A stretch of 64,000 nucleotides of DNA, from assembly GCA_049840515.1 (NCBI GenBank), contig JASGKW010000011.1, positions 124,001-188,000 on the forward strand, given 5' to 3'. Both the position numbers and the translations under genes were made by a program. Source of the stretch: Muricomes sp049840515. GTDB lineage: Bacteria; Bacillota; Clostridia; Lachnospirales; Lachnospiraceae. The notes under the pieces were generated by a model, which was not told where the DNA came from, searched no databases, and saw nothing but the letters and a program-made list of their open reading frames with translations. Shown here piece by piece: positions 10,186-18,642 of this stretch. How positions within the stretch are numbered: position 1 is the stretch's first letter; every line of letters starts with the position of its first letter.

Positions 10186-10342
10186 GCAGAATCTATAAAA
10201 AAAGTACAGCCCAAAATCGAATGTCTGTTCTAAAGATATTGCTGTCCAATCATACAGCTGCAGATGGGTATAAAAATATTGTTGACGGTGCTATACTAAT
10301 AATTAAGAATCATTAAGAAAAACTAAAAATATAAAAAAAGGG

Positions 10343-10371
10343 TTTCCATTTCCGGGAAATTTTATTATACT
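10343..10371 (+). promoter_or_regulatory. Candidate sigma-A promoter for mreB
   Basis: TTTCCA, a 17-bp spacer and TATACT lie about 120 bases upstream of mreB. The 10186-10494 stretch is AT-rich and holds the divergent uvrB and mreB control regions. I see no gene in it. Confidence 0.5.
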
Positions 10372-10494
10372 ATTGGTGCGTCTTTTGGAAAGAAAAATGA
10401 ATTATACTATACATTAAGAAGATTTCTGCCGGCGGCAGTATAATACAAATGATTGAGAAACAGGGTAATAAGGGTTATGGAAGGGAGAGTTAAA

Positions 10495-11484
10495 ATGTCT
10501 GTAGATATCGGGATAGATTTAGGGACTGCCAGCGTACTTGTGTACGTGAAGGGGAAAGGTGTTGTATTAAAAGAACCATCTGTGGTGGCTTTTGACAGGG
10601 ATACAAATGTAATCAAGGCAATCGGTGAGGAGGCGCGGCTGATGCTGGGAAGAACACCCGGCAATATTGTAGCGGTGCGCCCGCTGCGCCAGGGAGTTAT
10701 ATCAGATTACACGGTGACTGAGAAGATGATTAAGTATTTTGTGCAGAAATCTCTGGGTAAGAGAACCTTTAAGAAGCCGCGCATCAGTATCTGCGTGCCC
10801 AGCGGGGTCACAGAGGTGGAACGGAAAGCTGTGGAGGAGGCGACTTTTGCTGCGGGAGCGCGGGAGGTTCATCTTATAGAAGAGCCTGTGGCGGCAGCTA
10901 TTGGGGCCGGGATTGATATTTCTAAACCTTGCGGTAATATGATTGTGGATATCGGGGGCGGAACAGCGGATATTGCTGTTATCTCTCTGGGCGGAACTGT
11001 GGTCAATACATCCATTAAAATTGCCGGGGATGATTTTGATGAGGCAATTGTGCGGTATATGCGCAAGAAGCATAATCTCTTGATAGGGGAGAGAACTGCT
11101 GAAGATATTAAGATTAAAATAGGGACAACTTATCCTCTCCCGGAGGAGGAGACAATGGAAGTCAGGGGGCGCAACCTCGTGACAGGGCTTCCAAAGACGG
11201 TGACTGTAACTTCCTCTGAGACGGAGGAGGCTTTAAGGGAGGCCGCAAGTCAGATTGTAGAAACGGTAATTGCAGTGCTGGAGCAGACTCCGCCGGAATT
11301 ATCAGCAGACATTCTGGACAGGGGAATTGTGCTCACCGGAGGCGGAGCTATGCTTCGGGGATTGGAAGAACTTATAGAGGAGAAAACAGGAATTCACACG
11401 ATGACTGCGGAAGACCCGATGAAAGTTGTGGCAATCGGCACAGGGCAGTTTGTAGAATTTATGAGTGGCAGGAATGATTTTTAG
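10495..11484 (+). CDS. mreB: Rod shape-determining protein MreB/Mbl
   Basis: An actin-like cytoskeletal ATPase that guides lateral cell-wall synthesis. The 329 residues show phosphate-1 GIDLGTASVLVY, the MreB stretch ISICVPSGVTEVE, phosphate-2 IVDIGGGTADIAV and the adenosine motif IVLTGGGAMLRG. I place the start at 10495 (MSVDIGIDLG) rather than at the upstream ATG at 10453, because GAAGGGAGAG precedes it and the 14-residue extension has no counterpart in the family. No mreC or mreD follows, so this is a stand-alone copy and may be an Mbl or MreBH paralogue. It suggests a rod-shaped or elongating cell. Confidence 0.93.
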   Translation: MSVDIGIDLGTASVLVYVKGKGVVLKEPSVVAFDRDTNVIKAIGEEARLMLGRTPGNIVAVRPLRQGVISDYTVTEKMIKYFVQKSLGKRTFKKPRISICVPSGVTEVERKAVEEATFAAGAREVHLIEEPVAAAIGAGIDISKPCGNMIVDIGGGTADIAVISLGGTVVNTSIKIAGDDFDEAIVRYMRKKHNLLIGERTAEDIKIKIGTTYPLPEEETMEVRGRNLVTGLPKTVTVTSSETEEALREAASQIVETVIAVLEQTPPELSADILDRGIVLTGGGAMLRGLEELIEEKTGIHTMTAEDPMKVVAIGTGQFVEFMSGRNDF

Positions 11485-11513
11485 TCACAGTTTTTAAAAG
11501 AATGTGGGGATGG

Positions 11514-11562
11514 GACAGACTACTTTAAAAGGTATGGGAAAAAATACCGGAGAAGGTCTGTC
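11514..11562 (+). other. Inverted repeat in the mreB-recD2 gap
   Basis: GACAGAC pairs with GTCTGTC, with an inner GGTAT/ATACC hairpin. It is followed by TTAACTT rather than a clear T-run. It could be a weak terminator for mreB or structure in the recD2 leader. Confidence 0.35.
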
Positions 11563-11585
11563 TTAACTTATATGAGGAGGTACTT

Positions 11586-13796
11586 GTGGAAGTAGTTACC
11601 GGATATGTGGAGCACATTGTGTTCCGCAATGAGGAAAATGGATACACTGTGTTCAATTTAGAGAACGAAGAAGGGGAAATGACCTGTGTAGGTAGTTTCA
11701 ATTTTATAAATGAGGGAGAGATGCTGGAACTGCGCGGTGATTTTGTCAATCATAATGTATATGGAAGCCAGTTGAGAGTCAGCTCTCATGAGGTGAAAGA
11801 GCCGGAAGATGTGGTTTCTATTGAGCGGTATCTCGGCTCCGGGGCTGTGAAAGGTCTGGGGGCTGCCCTGGCAGGAAGAATTGTGAGGAAGTTTAAGGAA
11901 GATACTTTCCGCATTATAGAGGAGGAGCCTGAGCGGCTGGCAGAGATAAAGGGAATCAGTGAGAGAAAGGCAAGGGAGATTGCCCAGCAGGTGGAGGAGA
12001 AAAAGGATATGCGCCGGGCCATGATTTATTTGCAGAAATATGGTATTTCCACAACTCTTGCTGTTAAAATTTATAAGCATTATGGTTCAAAAGTATATCA
12101 GATTCTGGAAGAAAATCCTTATCAGCTTGCGGATAATATAGAAGGGGTCGGATTTAAGACTGCCGATGAGATTGCTGCGAGAGTAGGAATCCATGTGGAT
12201 TCAGATTTTAGAATCAGAAGCGGTATTTTCTACACGCTCCAGCAGGCCACAGGGGAAGGGCATATTTATCTCCCGCAGCAGATTTTGATGGCGCGGACAG
12301 GACAGCTTCTTGGAGTGGAACTCCAGGACATCCAGAAATATATTATGGACCTCTGTATTGAGAAAAAGACGGTTTTGAAAGAGGTGGAAGGGGAAATCAG
12401 AGTTTACCCTGCCCACTATTATTATTTGGAACTAAATACAGCAAAAATGCTCCATGATTTGAATATTGACTGCAAAATGCCTGAGGATATGATGGAAAAA
12501 CGCCTGCGGAAAGTGGAAGAGCGGGAAGAAATTTCTTTGGATGTAATGCAGCACCGCGCGGTGATTGAGTCTATCAGGCATGGATTGTTGATTTTAACAG
12601 GAGGTCCGGGAACCGGAAAGACTACAACCATCAATACCATGATACAGTTCTTTGAAAACGAGGGCATGAGTATTCTTCTGGCAGCACCCACAGGGCGGGC
12701 GGCTAAACGTATGACGGAGACCACAGGCTATGAGGCACAGACCATTCACCGCCTCCTGGAGGTCAATGGAAATCCCGAGGAAGAGGGAAATGTGAATGGA
12801 TTTATGAGAAACCGTCAAAATCCATTGGAGACGGATGTACTCATTATTGATGAGATGTCTATGGTGGATTTAACTTTGATGCATGCACTGTTGTCCGCGG
12901 TGGTGGAAGGGACCAGGCTGATTCTGGTGGGAGATGTGAACCAGCTGCCATCTGTGGGTCCGGGAAGTGTTTTGAGAGATATTATCGCATCGGAGTGTTT
13001 TCCGGTTGTCACGTTGACCAAGATATTCCGTCAGGCCGGGGAGAGCGATATTGTAATCAATGCCCATAAGATTAATGGAGGACAGCCTGTTGTGCTGGAT
13101 AACAAAAGTAAGGACTTCTTTTTCCTGAAACGGCAGGATGCGGATGTGATTATCAGTGTAGTAATCACACTGATACAGAAAAAACTGCCCAAATATGTAG
13201 ATGCCTCCCCTTTTGAAATACAAGTTATGACACCCACCCGGAAAGGATTGCTGGGAGTCGAGCGCCTGAATACCATTTTACAGAGATATTTAAATCCGCC
13301 CGCACCGGGAAAAGCTGAGAAAGAAAGCGGACAGCGCCTGTTCAGGGTGGGAGATAAGGTGATGCAGATTAAGAATAATTACCAGCTGGAGTGGGAAATT
13401 TCCACCAAATTTGGTCTGACTGTGGATAAGGGCATGGGGATTTTCAACGGTGATATGGGAGTGATTACGGCAATTAATACTTATGATGAGACACTGGAAG
13501 TGGAATATGATGAGAAGAGAAAAGTAAAATATCCATTTGAGATGTTGGAGGAGCTGGAACTGGCCTATGCGATAACAGTACATAAATCCCAGGGCAGTGA
13601 GTACCCGGCTGTCATTATTCCCCTGCTCCAGGGTCCCAAGATGCTGTATAACAGGAATCTGCTCTATACAGCAGTGACACGCGCAAAGAAATGCCTGACA
13701 ATTGTAGGGAGTGATATAACATTTCAGGAAATGATACAAAACAAGCACGAGCAAAACAGATATACAAGCCTGGCAGAGCGCATTCGCGAATTTTAA
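11586..13796 (+). CDS. recD2: ATP-dependent helicase RecD2 (RecD/TraA family)
   Basis: A superfamily 1B 5'-3' DNA helicase of the kind found in bacteria lacking RecBC. The 736 residues contain an OB-like N-terminal domain, helix-hairpin-helix repeats (about 80-210), then the motor: Walker A GGPGTGKTTT near 340, motif II VLIIDEMSMVD, motif III GDVNQLPSVGPG, and near the C terminus the SH3-like insert and motifs V/VI ITVHKSQGSEY and LYTAVTRAKK. The start is GTG, with ATGAGGAGG seven bases upstream. Its stop lies at the front edge of the comF reading frame, so the two genes are probably co-translated. Confidence 0.93.
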   Translation: MEVVTGYVEHIVFRNEENGYTVFNLENEEGEMTCVGSFNFINEGEMLELRGDFVNHNVYGSQLRVSSHEVKEPEDVVSIERYLGSGAVKGLGAALAGRIVRKFKEDTFRIIEEEPERLAEIKGISERKAREIAQQVEEKKDMRRAMIYLQKYGISTTLAVKIYKHYGSKVYQILEENPYQLADNIEGVGFKTADEIAARVGIHVDSDFRIRSGIFYTLQQATGEGHIYLPQQILMARTGQLLGVELQDIQKYIMDLCIEKKTVLKEVEGEIRVYPAHYYYLELNTAKMLHDLNIDCKMPEDMMEKRLRKVEEREEISLDVMQHRAVIESIRHGLLILTGGPGTGKTTTINTMIQFFENEGMSILLAAPTGRAAKRMTETTGYEAQTIHRLLEVNGNPEEEGNVNGFMRNRQNPLETDVLIIDEMSMVDLTLMHALLSAVVEGTRLILVGDVNQLPSVGPGSVLRDIIASECFPVVTLTKIFRQAGESDIVINAHKINGGQPVVLDNKSKDFFFLKRQDADVIISVVITLIQKKLPKYVDASPFEIQVMTPTRKGLLGVERLNTILQRYLNPPAPGKAEKESGQRLFRVGDKVMQIKNNYQLEWEISTKFGLTVDKGMGIFNGDMGVITAINTYDETLEVEYDEKRKVKYPFEMLEELELAYAITVHKSQGSEYPAVIIPLLQGPKMLYNRNLLYTAVTRAKKCLTIVGSDITFQEMIQNKHEQNRYTSLAERIREF

Positions 13797-13798
13797 AT

Positions 13799-14482
13799 CT
13801 GCTGTACCCTCCGGTATGTCCTTTCTGCGGGAAGATATCAAAGGAAGGAATCTGCGCCTCCTGCAGGAAAAGAGTTGTGTACATAGGGGAACGCCGCTGC
13901 ATGTGCTGCGGAAAACCGGTAGAAAAAGAAGAACAGGAATATTGCCGGGACTGCCGGAAGCATTCGGACTTTTATGAATTTGACCAGGGCAGGAGTGTAT
14001 GGGTTCACAGGGCGCCTGTTTCATCGGCAGTATATCGGTTCAAATATAAGAATAAAAGACATTACGGCAAGGTGTTTGCGGAAGAAATGGCAGAGAACTG
14101 CGCCGGACAGATTCACAGATGGGGAATTGAGGAAATCATTCCCGTACCTCTTCATTCTGCTAAAAGAAAAGTGAGAGGATATAATCAGGCGGAGATACTG
14201 GCGGAAGAGCTGGGGAAGATTTTGAATATCCCTGTAAATAAAAAAATATTGTATCGGATACGGAACACAAAACCTCAGAAAGATTTGGATAATGCACAGA
14301 GAATACAAAACCTCAAAGGAGCTTTTGCGGTATCCAAACATCAGCCAGTAAAGAACAGTGTGCTGGTTATAGATGATATCTATACGACTGGAAGCACGAT
14401 TCATAAAGCGGCTCATATGCTAAAGCTCGCAGGTGCCCAAAAAGTGTATTTTTTGACTATAAGCATTGGACAAGGGGTCTGA
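13799..14482 (+). CDS. comFC: ComF-family phosphoribosyltransferase-like protein (start uncertain)
   Basis: ComF proteins support uptake of transforming DNA; they have an N-terminal zinc finger and a type I phosphoribosyltransferase fold. The PRPP loop VLVIDDIYTTGST and the VRGYNQAEILA segment are clear. A GTG start at 13877 would remove half the zinc finger: the frame continues upstream with CPFCGKISKEGICASC, which pairs with CMCCG...CRDC to give the expected cysteine set. Yet the frame has no ATG, GTG or TTG between its stop at 13712 and 13877. Possible starts are ATT at 13790 or CTG at 13799/13802, at the recD2 stop. The feature start is therefore a choice, not a certainty. Confidence 0.8.
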   Translation: MLYPPVCPFCGKISKEGICASCRKRVVYIGERRCMCCGKPVEKEEQEYCRDCRKHSDFYEFDQGRSVWVHRAPVSSAVYRFKYKNKRHYGKVFAEEMAENCAGQIHRWGIEEIIPVPLHSAKRKVRGYNQAEILAEELGKILNIPVNKKILYRIRNTKPQKDLDNAQRIQNLKGAFAVSKHQPVKNSVLVIDDIYTTGSTIHKAAHMLKLAGAQKVYFLTISIGQGV

Positions 14483-14545
14483 ATATATGATATACTGGAA
14501 GCAATGTTTAAATAGGGTTTTCTTAGAATATATCGGGGTGAAAAA

Positions 14546-14941
14546 ATGTTAGATAAAAATAGAATCAGGCTGATGACCAGGATTGCGAAGTATGAAAAGG
14601 CATCAGCGCCGGAAGATTTAAAAATCAGCACCTACTACAAAAAGGACTATTCCAGTCTGAATACATTGGCTACAGCCATATGGATTACCGTTGGTTATGC
14701 ACTGATGTGCGGGCTTATTATCATGAGCAATATTGATAAGCTGTTGAATAACCTGACAATAACGAGACTTGTTATAATTATATCCGTTATAGTTGGAGTA
14801 TATCTTGTATTGTTGATAATATATTGTGTCTGTGCGGCTGCCTTTTACAGGTCAAAGCATGACCAGGCCAAGGAGCGCGTAAAGGGTTATTACAGGGATT
14901 TATCCCGCCTGGGAAAGATGTATATGAAGGAGAAAAAATAA
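14546..14941 (+). CDS. Small membrane protein of unknown function, two TM helices
   Basis: A 131-residue protein that I do not recognise. It has a basic, hydrophilic N terminus (about 1-45), two hydrophobic segments (about 48-65 and 77-100) and a charged tail rich in Arg and Lys (YRSKHDQAKERVKGYYRDL). The pattern predicts both ends in the cytoplasm. The ATG follows TCGGGGTG. The next gene starts five bases after its stop and also encodes a membrane protein, so the two probably act together. They sit between comF and cdaA. Confidence 0.75.
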   Translation: MLDKNRIRLMTRIAKYEKASAPEDLKISTYYKKDYSSLNTLATAIWITVGYALMCGLIIMSNIDKLLNNLTITRLVIIISVIVGVYLVLLIIYCVCAAAFYRSKHDQAKERVKGYYRDLSRLGKMYMKEKK

Positions 14942-14945
14942 AACT

Positions 14946-16106
14946 ATGAGTACATTACTTGTCTGGAAAGAGCAACTGCAGAAAATTTATGCCCGGTCTT
15001 CAGGTTATATTGTGAAAGCCTTAAAGTTTATTTTGGGGCTGTGTGTGTTTGGCCTTATTAATCATAATGTTGGCTTTATGAAAGTGGCGTCCTCAATGGT
15101 GTCCACAGTGGGGCTTTCAGTAATATGCGCATTTTTGCCTCTGGTTGTGATGGTGGTTGGAGCCACAGTTCTGATACTGTTACATTTCTATGCACTGTCT
15201 ATGCCCATAGCGTTGGTATCACTGGTTATTTTTCTTGTTATGTATATCTTCTATTTCAGATTCACACCAAAAAGGGCATGGATTGTCCTTCTGACTCCGG
15301 TGGCCTTCGCGTTAAAAATACCATTTGTAATACCGGTGGCTTTTGGTCTTCTTGGAGGACCTGTGAGTGTATTTCCGGCTGCATTTGGAACGATTGTATA
15401 CTATATGCTGCGCTATGTGAAAATGTCTTCCTCTGCTTTTAAAGGTCAGGATGTGAAGGGATTGACTGAGAGTCTGATGGCATTTACAAAGCAGGCACTG
15501 ACGAATAAAGAAATGTGGGTTATGGTTCTGGCAGTTACAGTCAGCTTGTTGATTGTGTATGCTGTCCGCACCAGATCTGTGGACCACGCGTGGAAGATTG
15601 GCTCTGCGTCGGGAGCTATCGTGGCCATCGTCATTGGCTCAGTGGGAAATGTGGCCTTGAATGTTCATCTTTCATATGGTTCTATGGTGTTGAGCGGAGT
15701 TCTCGCACTGGCAGTGGGGCTGGTTTTGGAGTTTCTCTTCTTTTCAGTAGATTATTCCAGCACAGAGCGTATGCAATTTGAAGATGATGAATATTATTAT
15801 TATGTGAAGGCTGTTCCCAAAATTGTGGTATCCGCACCGGAAGTGAGTGTAAAGCATATTAATGCCAGACAGGAACAGGTTGAAAATAGCAGAAACAGGA
15901 ATACTGTTAATAGTGCAAATGCAAAGAGAAGACAGAAACCCCGCCAGGTGAAGTCAGGTCCTGTTGTCCCTAAAGCGCAGAATAAGCCGGGGAGAGTGGA
16001 TCATGCCAAATCTGCGGAGGATATTTTGCTCACCAGAAGTCTCACAAAAGAACTGGGTCTGGACAATCTGGACGATAACCTTTCCGGAGATTCACGCCGT
16101 TTTTAA
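14946..16106 (+). CDS. Polytopic membrane protein of unknown function with basic cytosolic tail
   Basis: A 386-residue protein with about eight hydrophobic segments between residues 20 and 275. The remaining ~110 residues are hydrophilic: first an acidic patch (FEDDEYYYYVK), then a Lys/Arg-rich stretch (NSANAKRRQKPRQVKSG), and an end resembling a short helix-forming motif (DILLTRSLTKELGL). I cannot name the family. It lies directly behind the 131-residue membrane protein and about 65 bases before cdaA, so expression with the cyclic di-AMP genes is likely. A role in envelope or signalling is only inference. Confidence 0.75.
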   Translation: MSTLLVWKEQLQKIYARSSGYIVKALKFILGLCVFGLINHNVGFMKVASSMVSTVGLSVICAFLPLVVMVVGATVLILLHFYALSMPIALVSLVIFLVMYIFYFRFTPKRAWIVLLTPVAFALKIPFVIPVAFGLLGGPVSVFPAAFGTIVYYMLRYVKMSSSAFKGQDVKGLTESLMAFTKQALTNKEMWVMVLAVTVSLLIVYAVRTRSVDHAWKIGSASGAIVAIVIGSVGNVALNVHLSYGSMVLSGVLALAVGLVLEFLFFSVDYSSTERMQFEDDEYYYYVKAVPKIVVSAPEVSVKHINARQEQVENSRNRNTVNSANAKRRQKPRQVKSGPVVPKAQNKPGRVDHAKSAEDILLTRSLTKELGLDNLDDNLSGDSRRF

Positions 16107-16170
16107 GAAAAGGAGATTTGGGGATATTTATTTTTGTATAAGTGTAAATAATTAAGATAGGAGGTGCGCA

Positions 16171-17043
16171 TTGGAACAGTGGATTAGAAACTTTTTTGAC
16201 AATTATATAAGTGATATGTACTTTCCCAATGTGCACCTCACTGATATCATAGAGATTTTTATTGTGACAGTGATTGTCTATGAAATTATGCTCTGGATGA
16301 AGAATACAAAGGCCTGGATGCTTTTAAAGGGAATGCTGGTTCTCGCAGCATTTATTCTGTTGGCTGCAATCTTCCAGATGCATACAATACTGTATCTTGC
16401 CAGGGCATCTATCAATGTACTGGCGATTGCGGCTGTAGTGGTATTTCAGCCGGAATTGCGGCGCGCCCTGGAAAAGCTTGGTGAAAAGAATCTGCTGAGC
16501 AATATTAATCTGTTTGACAGAAGCAAGGACAATCAGAGATTTTCTGATGAAACACGGGAAGCTCTGGTAAAGGCATGCTTTGACATGGGAAGTGTAAGCA
16601 CAGGTGCTCTGATTGTAGTGGAGCAGGCTATTAGGCTTACTGAGTATGAGATGACGGGAATTGAGCTGGACTGTAAAGTTTCCTCTCAGATTCTGTTGAA
16701 TATATTTGAACACAATACACCGCTTCATGACGGCGCAATCATTGTGAGGGGAAACAGAATAACTTCTGCCACCTGTTATCTCCCTCTTTCAGATGACATG
16801 CAGATCAGTAAAGAACTGGGAACCAGACACAGAGCTGCGTTGGGGATGAGTGAAGTGAGTGATGCTCTGATTATTATTGTGTCAGAGGAGACCGGCCAGA
16901 TTTCGGTAGCAATGGGAGGACAGTTGGTGAGAGGAATTACACCGGAATATCTTTCCAGCAGGCTGAGCCAAATCCAATATAGAAATCCAGAGCAAAAGAA
17001 ATTGGCTATATGGAAAGGATGGCAGAGGCATGATGAGGTATAA
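16171..17043 (+). CDS. cdaA: Diadenylate cyclase CdaA
   Basis: CdaA condenses two ATP to cyclic di-AMP at the membrane; the product controls potassium and osmolyte balance and wall stress in Bacillota. The 290 residues start with three transmembrane helices (about 20-95), followed by the DAC domain with the two signature motifs HDGAIIV and RHRAALG. The start codon is TTG, supported by TAGGAGGTGCGCA just before it. cdaR overlaps its 3' end by 14 bases, the usual arrangement of this regulator pair. glmM, often third in this operon, is not here, although glmS occurs 31 kb away. Confidence 0.96.
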   Translation: MEQWIRNFFDNYISDMYFPNVHLTDIIEIFIVTVIVYEIMLWMKNTKAWMLLKGMLVLAAFILLAAIFQMHTILYLARASINVLAIAAVVVFQPELRRALEKLGEKNLLSNINLFDRSKDNQRFSDETREALVKACFDMGSVSTGALIVVEQAIRLTEYEMTGIELDCKVSSQILLNIFEHNTPLHDGAIIVRGNRITSATCYLPLSDDMQISKELGTRHRAALGMSEVSDALIIIVSEETGQISVAMGGQLVRGITPEYLSSRLSQIQYRNPEQKKLAIWKGWQRHDEV

Positions 17044-18310
17044 ATTTACAAACAATCTTGGGTTGAAGATTATAGCCCTCGTTTTTGCTGCTTTTTTGTG
17101 GTTAATCGTTGTGAATATTGATGACCCGGTGGAAACGGCCGGTTTTCGGAATATACCTGTTACAATAAAGAATGAGGAAATTGTAACAAATGAAGGCAAA
17201 ACATATAAGATACTGGACGACACACAGACTGTCAATGTTGTTGTGAGAGCAAAACGTTCGGTTTTGTCTAAGCTGTCTGCGAATAGTATTGTAGCTGTGG
17301 CAGATATGAGTGATATGCAGGTTGATTCTCTTATTCCCATCCGGGCTATGATTACCGGCTATGAGGGTCACTATACCACGGAGATAACACCGGGAAACCT
17401 GAGGGTAAAGATAGAGGACCAGACGAAAAATGTATTTCCTCTGACAGTCAGCGCATCAGGGACTCCGAGGGATGGATTTGTTGTGGGTGAGATGATTACA
17501 AATCCGGAAAAAATTACGGTGCGGGGTGCAGAATCACTGGTCAACAGCATAGATAAGGCGGTTGCAAAGGTTGACGTGTCCGGTTTGTCTAAAACGACTG
17601 TGAAAGCGGCGGAGCTGATATATTATGACAGTAATGGAAATGTGCTGGACAAGAGCCAGCTGAAAGATAATCTGGGAAGTGAAGGAATTACAGTAAATGT
17701 ACAGGTGCTCAATACGAAAAATATACCATTGAATTTTGGCGTTTCGGGGGTTATTGAGCCAGGGTATGTTGTCAGCAAAGTCACTTGCGAGCCTGATACA
17801 ATACAAGTATGCGGAACGGCGGAGGCGCTTGCACAGCTTGACCAGCTGGATATTCCGACATCGGAGCTTGACGTAACCGGAGCGACAGAAAAAATGGAAA
17901 AAACAGTAGATATCCACCCGTATCTGCCGGAGGGAATTAAGCTGGTGGATGAAAAGGCAAACAATATTGTGGTAACGGTATCTATTGAGCAGGAGGGGAT
18001 GCGCACCATAGAACTTTCGGTGGCAGCTTTGCGTGTAAATAATCTGCAAAATAATCTCAGAGTTTCTTTTGACGAGAATACGGATGTTGAATTGCAGTTT
18101 ACTGGTGTCCAGGATGTTTTAGACGGTCTTGATATAAGAAATGCTGCTTCTATAGATTTAAAAGGATATACAAAACCTGGAATATATGAGGTGCCTGTGA
18201 ATGTAGAAACAGCGGCGAACATCACTTTACTGAAGAAACCTACTGTAAGGGTGGTACTCACAGAAAAAGAGGATGATACGAAACAGGAAAATGCAACAGA
18301 GAATAGATAA
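17030..18310 (+). CDS. cdaR: CdaR, YbbR-domain regulator of CdaA
   Basis: CdaR is an extracytoplasmic membrane-anchored protein that binds and tunes CdaA. The 426 residues have one N-terminal transmembrane helix (about 12-28, ALVFAAFLWLIVVN) and then about four YbbR repeats of roughly 80 residues, each with the DGF/PGY-V-(G/S) and I-x-V-(R/C)G pattern (for example RDGFVVGEMITNPEKITVRG and EPGYVVSKVTCEPDTIQVCG). The overlap with cdaA supports translational coupling. The length is within the family range. Confidence 0.93.
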   Translation: MMRYKFTNNLGLKIIALVFAAFLWLIVVNIDDPVETAGFRNIPVTIKNEEIVTNEGKTYKILDDTQTVNVVVRAKRSVLSKLSANSIVAVADMSDMQVDSLIPIRAMITGYEGHYTTEITPGNLRVKIEDQTKNVFPLTVSASGTPRDGFVVGEMITNPEKITVRGAESLVNSIDKAVAKVDVSGLSKTTVKAAELIYYDSNGNVLDKSQLKDNLGSEGITVNVQVLNTKNIPLNFGVSGVIEPGYVVSKVTCEPDTIQVCGTAEALAQLDQLDIPTSELDVTGATEKMEKTVDIHPYLPEGIKLVDEKANNIVVTVSIEQEGMRTIELSVAALRVNNLQNNLRVSFDENTDVELQFTGVQDVLDGLDIRNAASIDLKGYTKPGIYEVPVNVETAANITLLKKPTVRVVLTEKEDDTKQENATENR

Positions 18311-18330
18311 TAGGAGGAAACGGCTTAGAG

Positions 18331-18606
18331 ATGGTTAGTGAGAAAGTTACAATTAAGAATCCAACAGGTCTGCACCTCAGGCCAGCAGGATTATTCTGTA
18401 AAACTGCTATGCAGTATGAAAGTACAATTACTGTGGAGAAAAAAACAAAAACGGAAGACATAACTGCAAATGCTAAGAGTGTGCTGAGTGTTTTAGGGGC
18501 ATGTATCAAAAGCGGGGATGAAATCAGAATCCTATGTGAGGGTGAGGATGAGGATGCAGCCCTCAGAGAGATGATACGTATTGTAGAGGACGGCTTAGGC
18601 GAATAA
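18331..18606 (+). CDS. HPr-family phosphocarrier protein
   Basis: A 91-residue HPr-like protein. HPr passes phosphate from PEP via enzyme I to sugar-specific PTS enzymes. The active-site His15 is present in TGLHLRPAG. A serine at position 50 (AKSVLSVL) fits the regulatory Ser46 site phosphorylated by HPr kinase in Bacillota, shifted by a four-residue insertion. The -LRPAG sequence after the histidine differs from the common -ARPA. It may be the general HPr or a paralogue with a regulatory role. AGGAGG lies 13 bases before the ATG, which is rather far. It follows cdaR by 20 bases. Confidence 0.85.
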   Translation: MVSEKVTIKNPTGLHLRPAGLFCKTAMQYESTITVEKKTKTEDITANAKSVLSVLGACIKSGDEIRILCEGEDEDAALREMIRIVEDGLGE

Positions 18607-18642
18607 AAGGCATGTTTGCCGGAGAAGAACAAGGAGAAGAAA

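Noticed and set aside
10186..10450. A riboswitch or small RNA before mreB
   Set aside because: The stretch is AT-rich with two opposing promoters, but I could not find a conserved riboswitch core or a strong terminator.
13290..14024. A 244-residue minus-strand frame across the recD2-comF junction
   Set aside because: It is antisense to two well-supported genes, has no ribosome site, and is rich in His, Cys and Ser as expected of a shadow frame.
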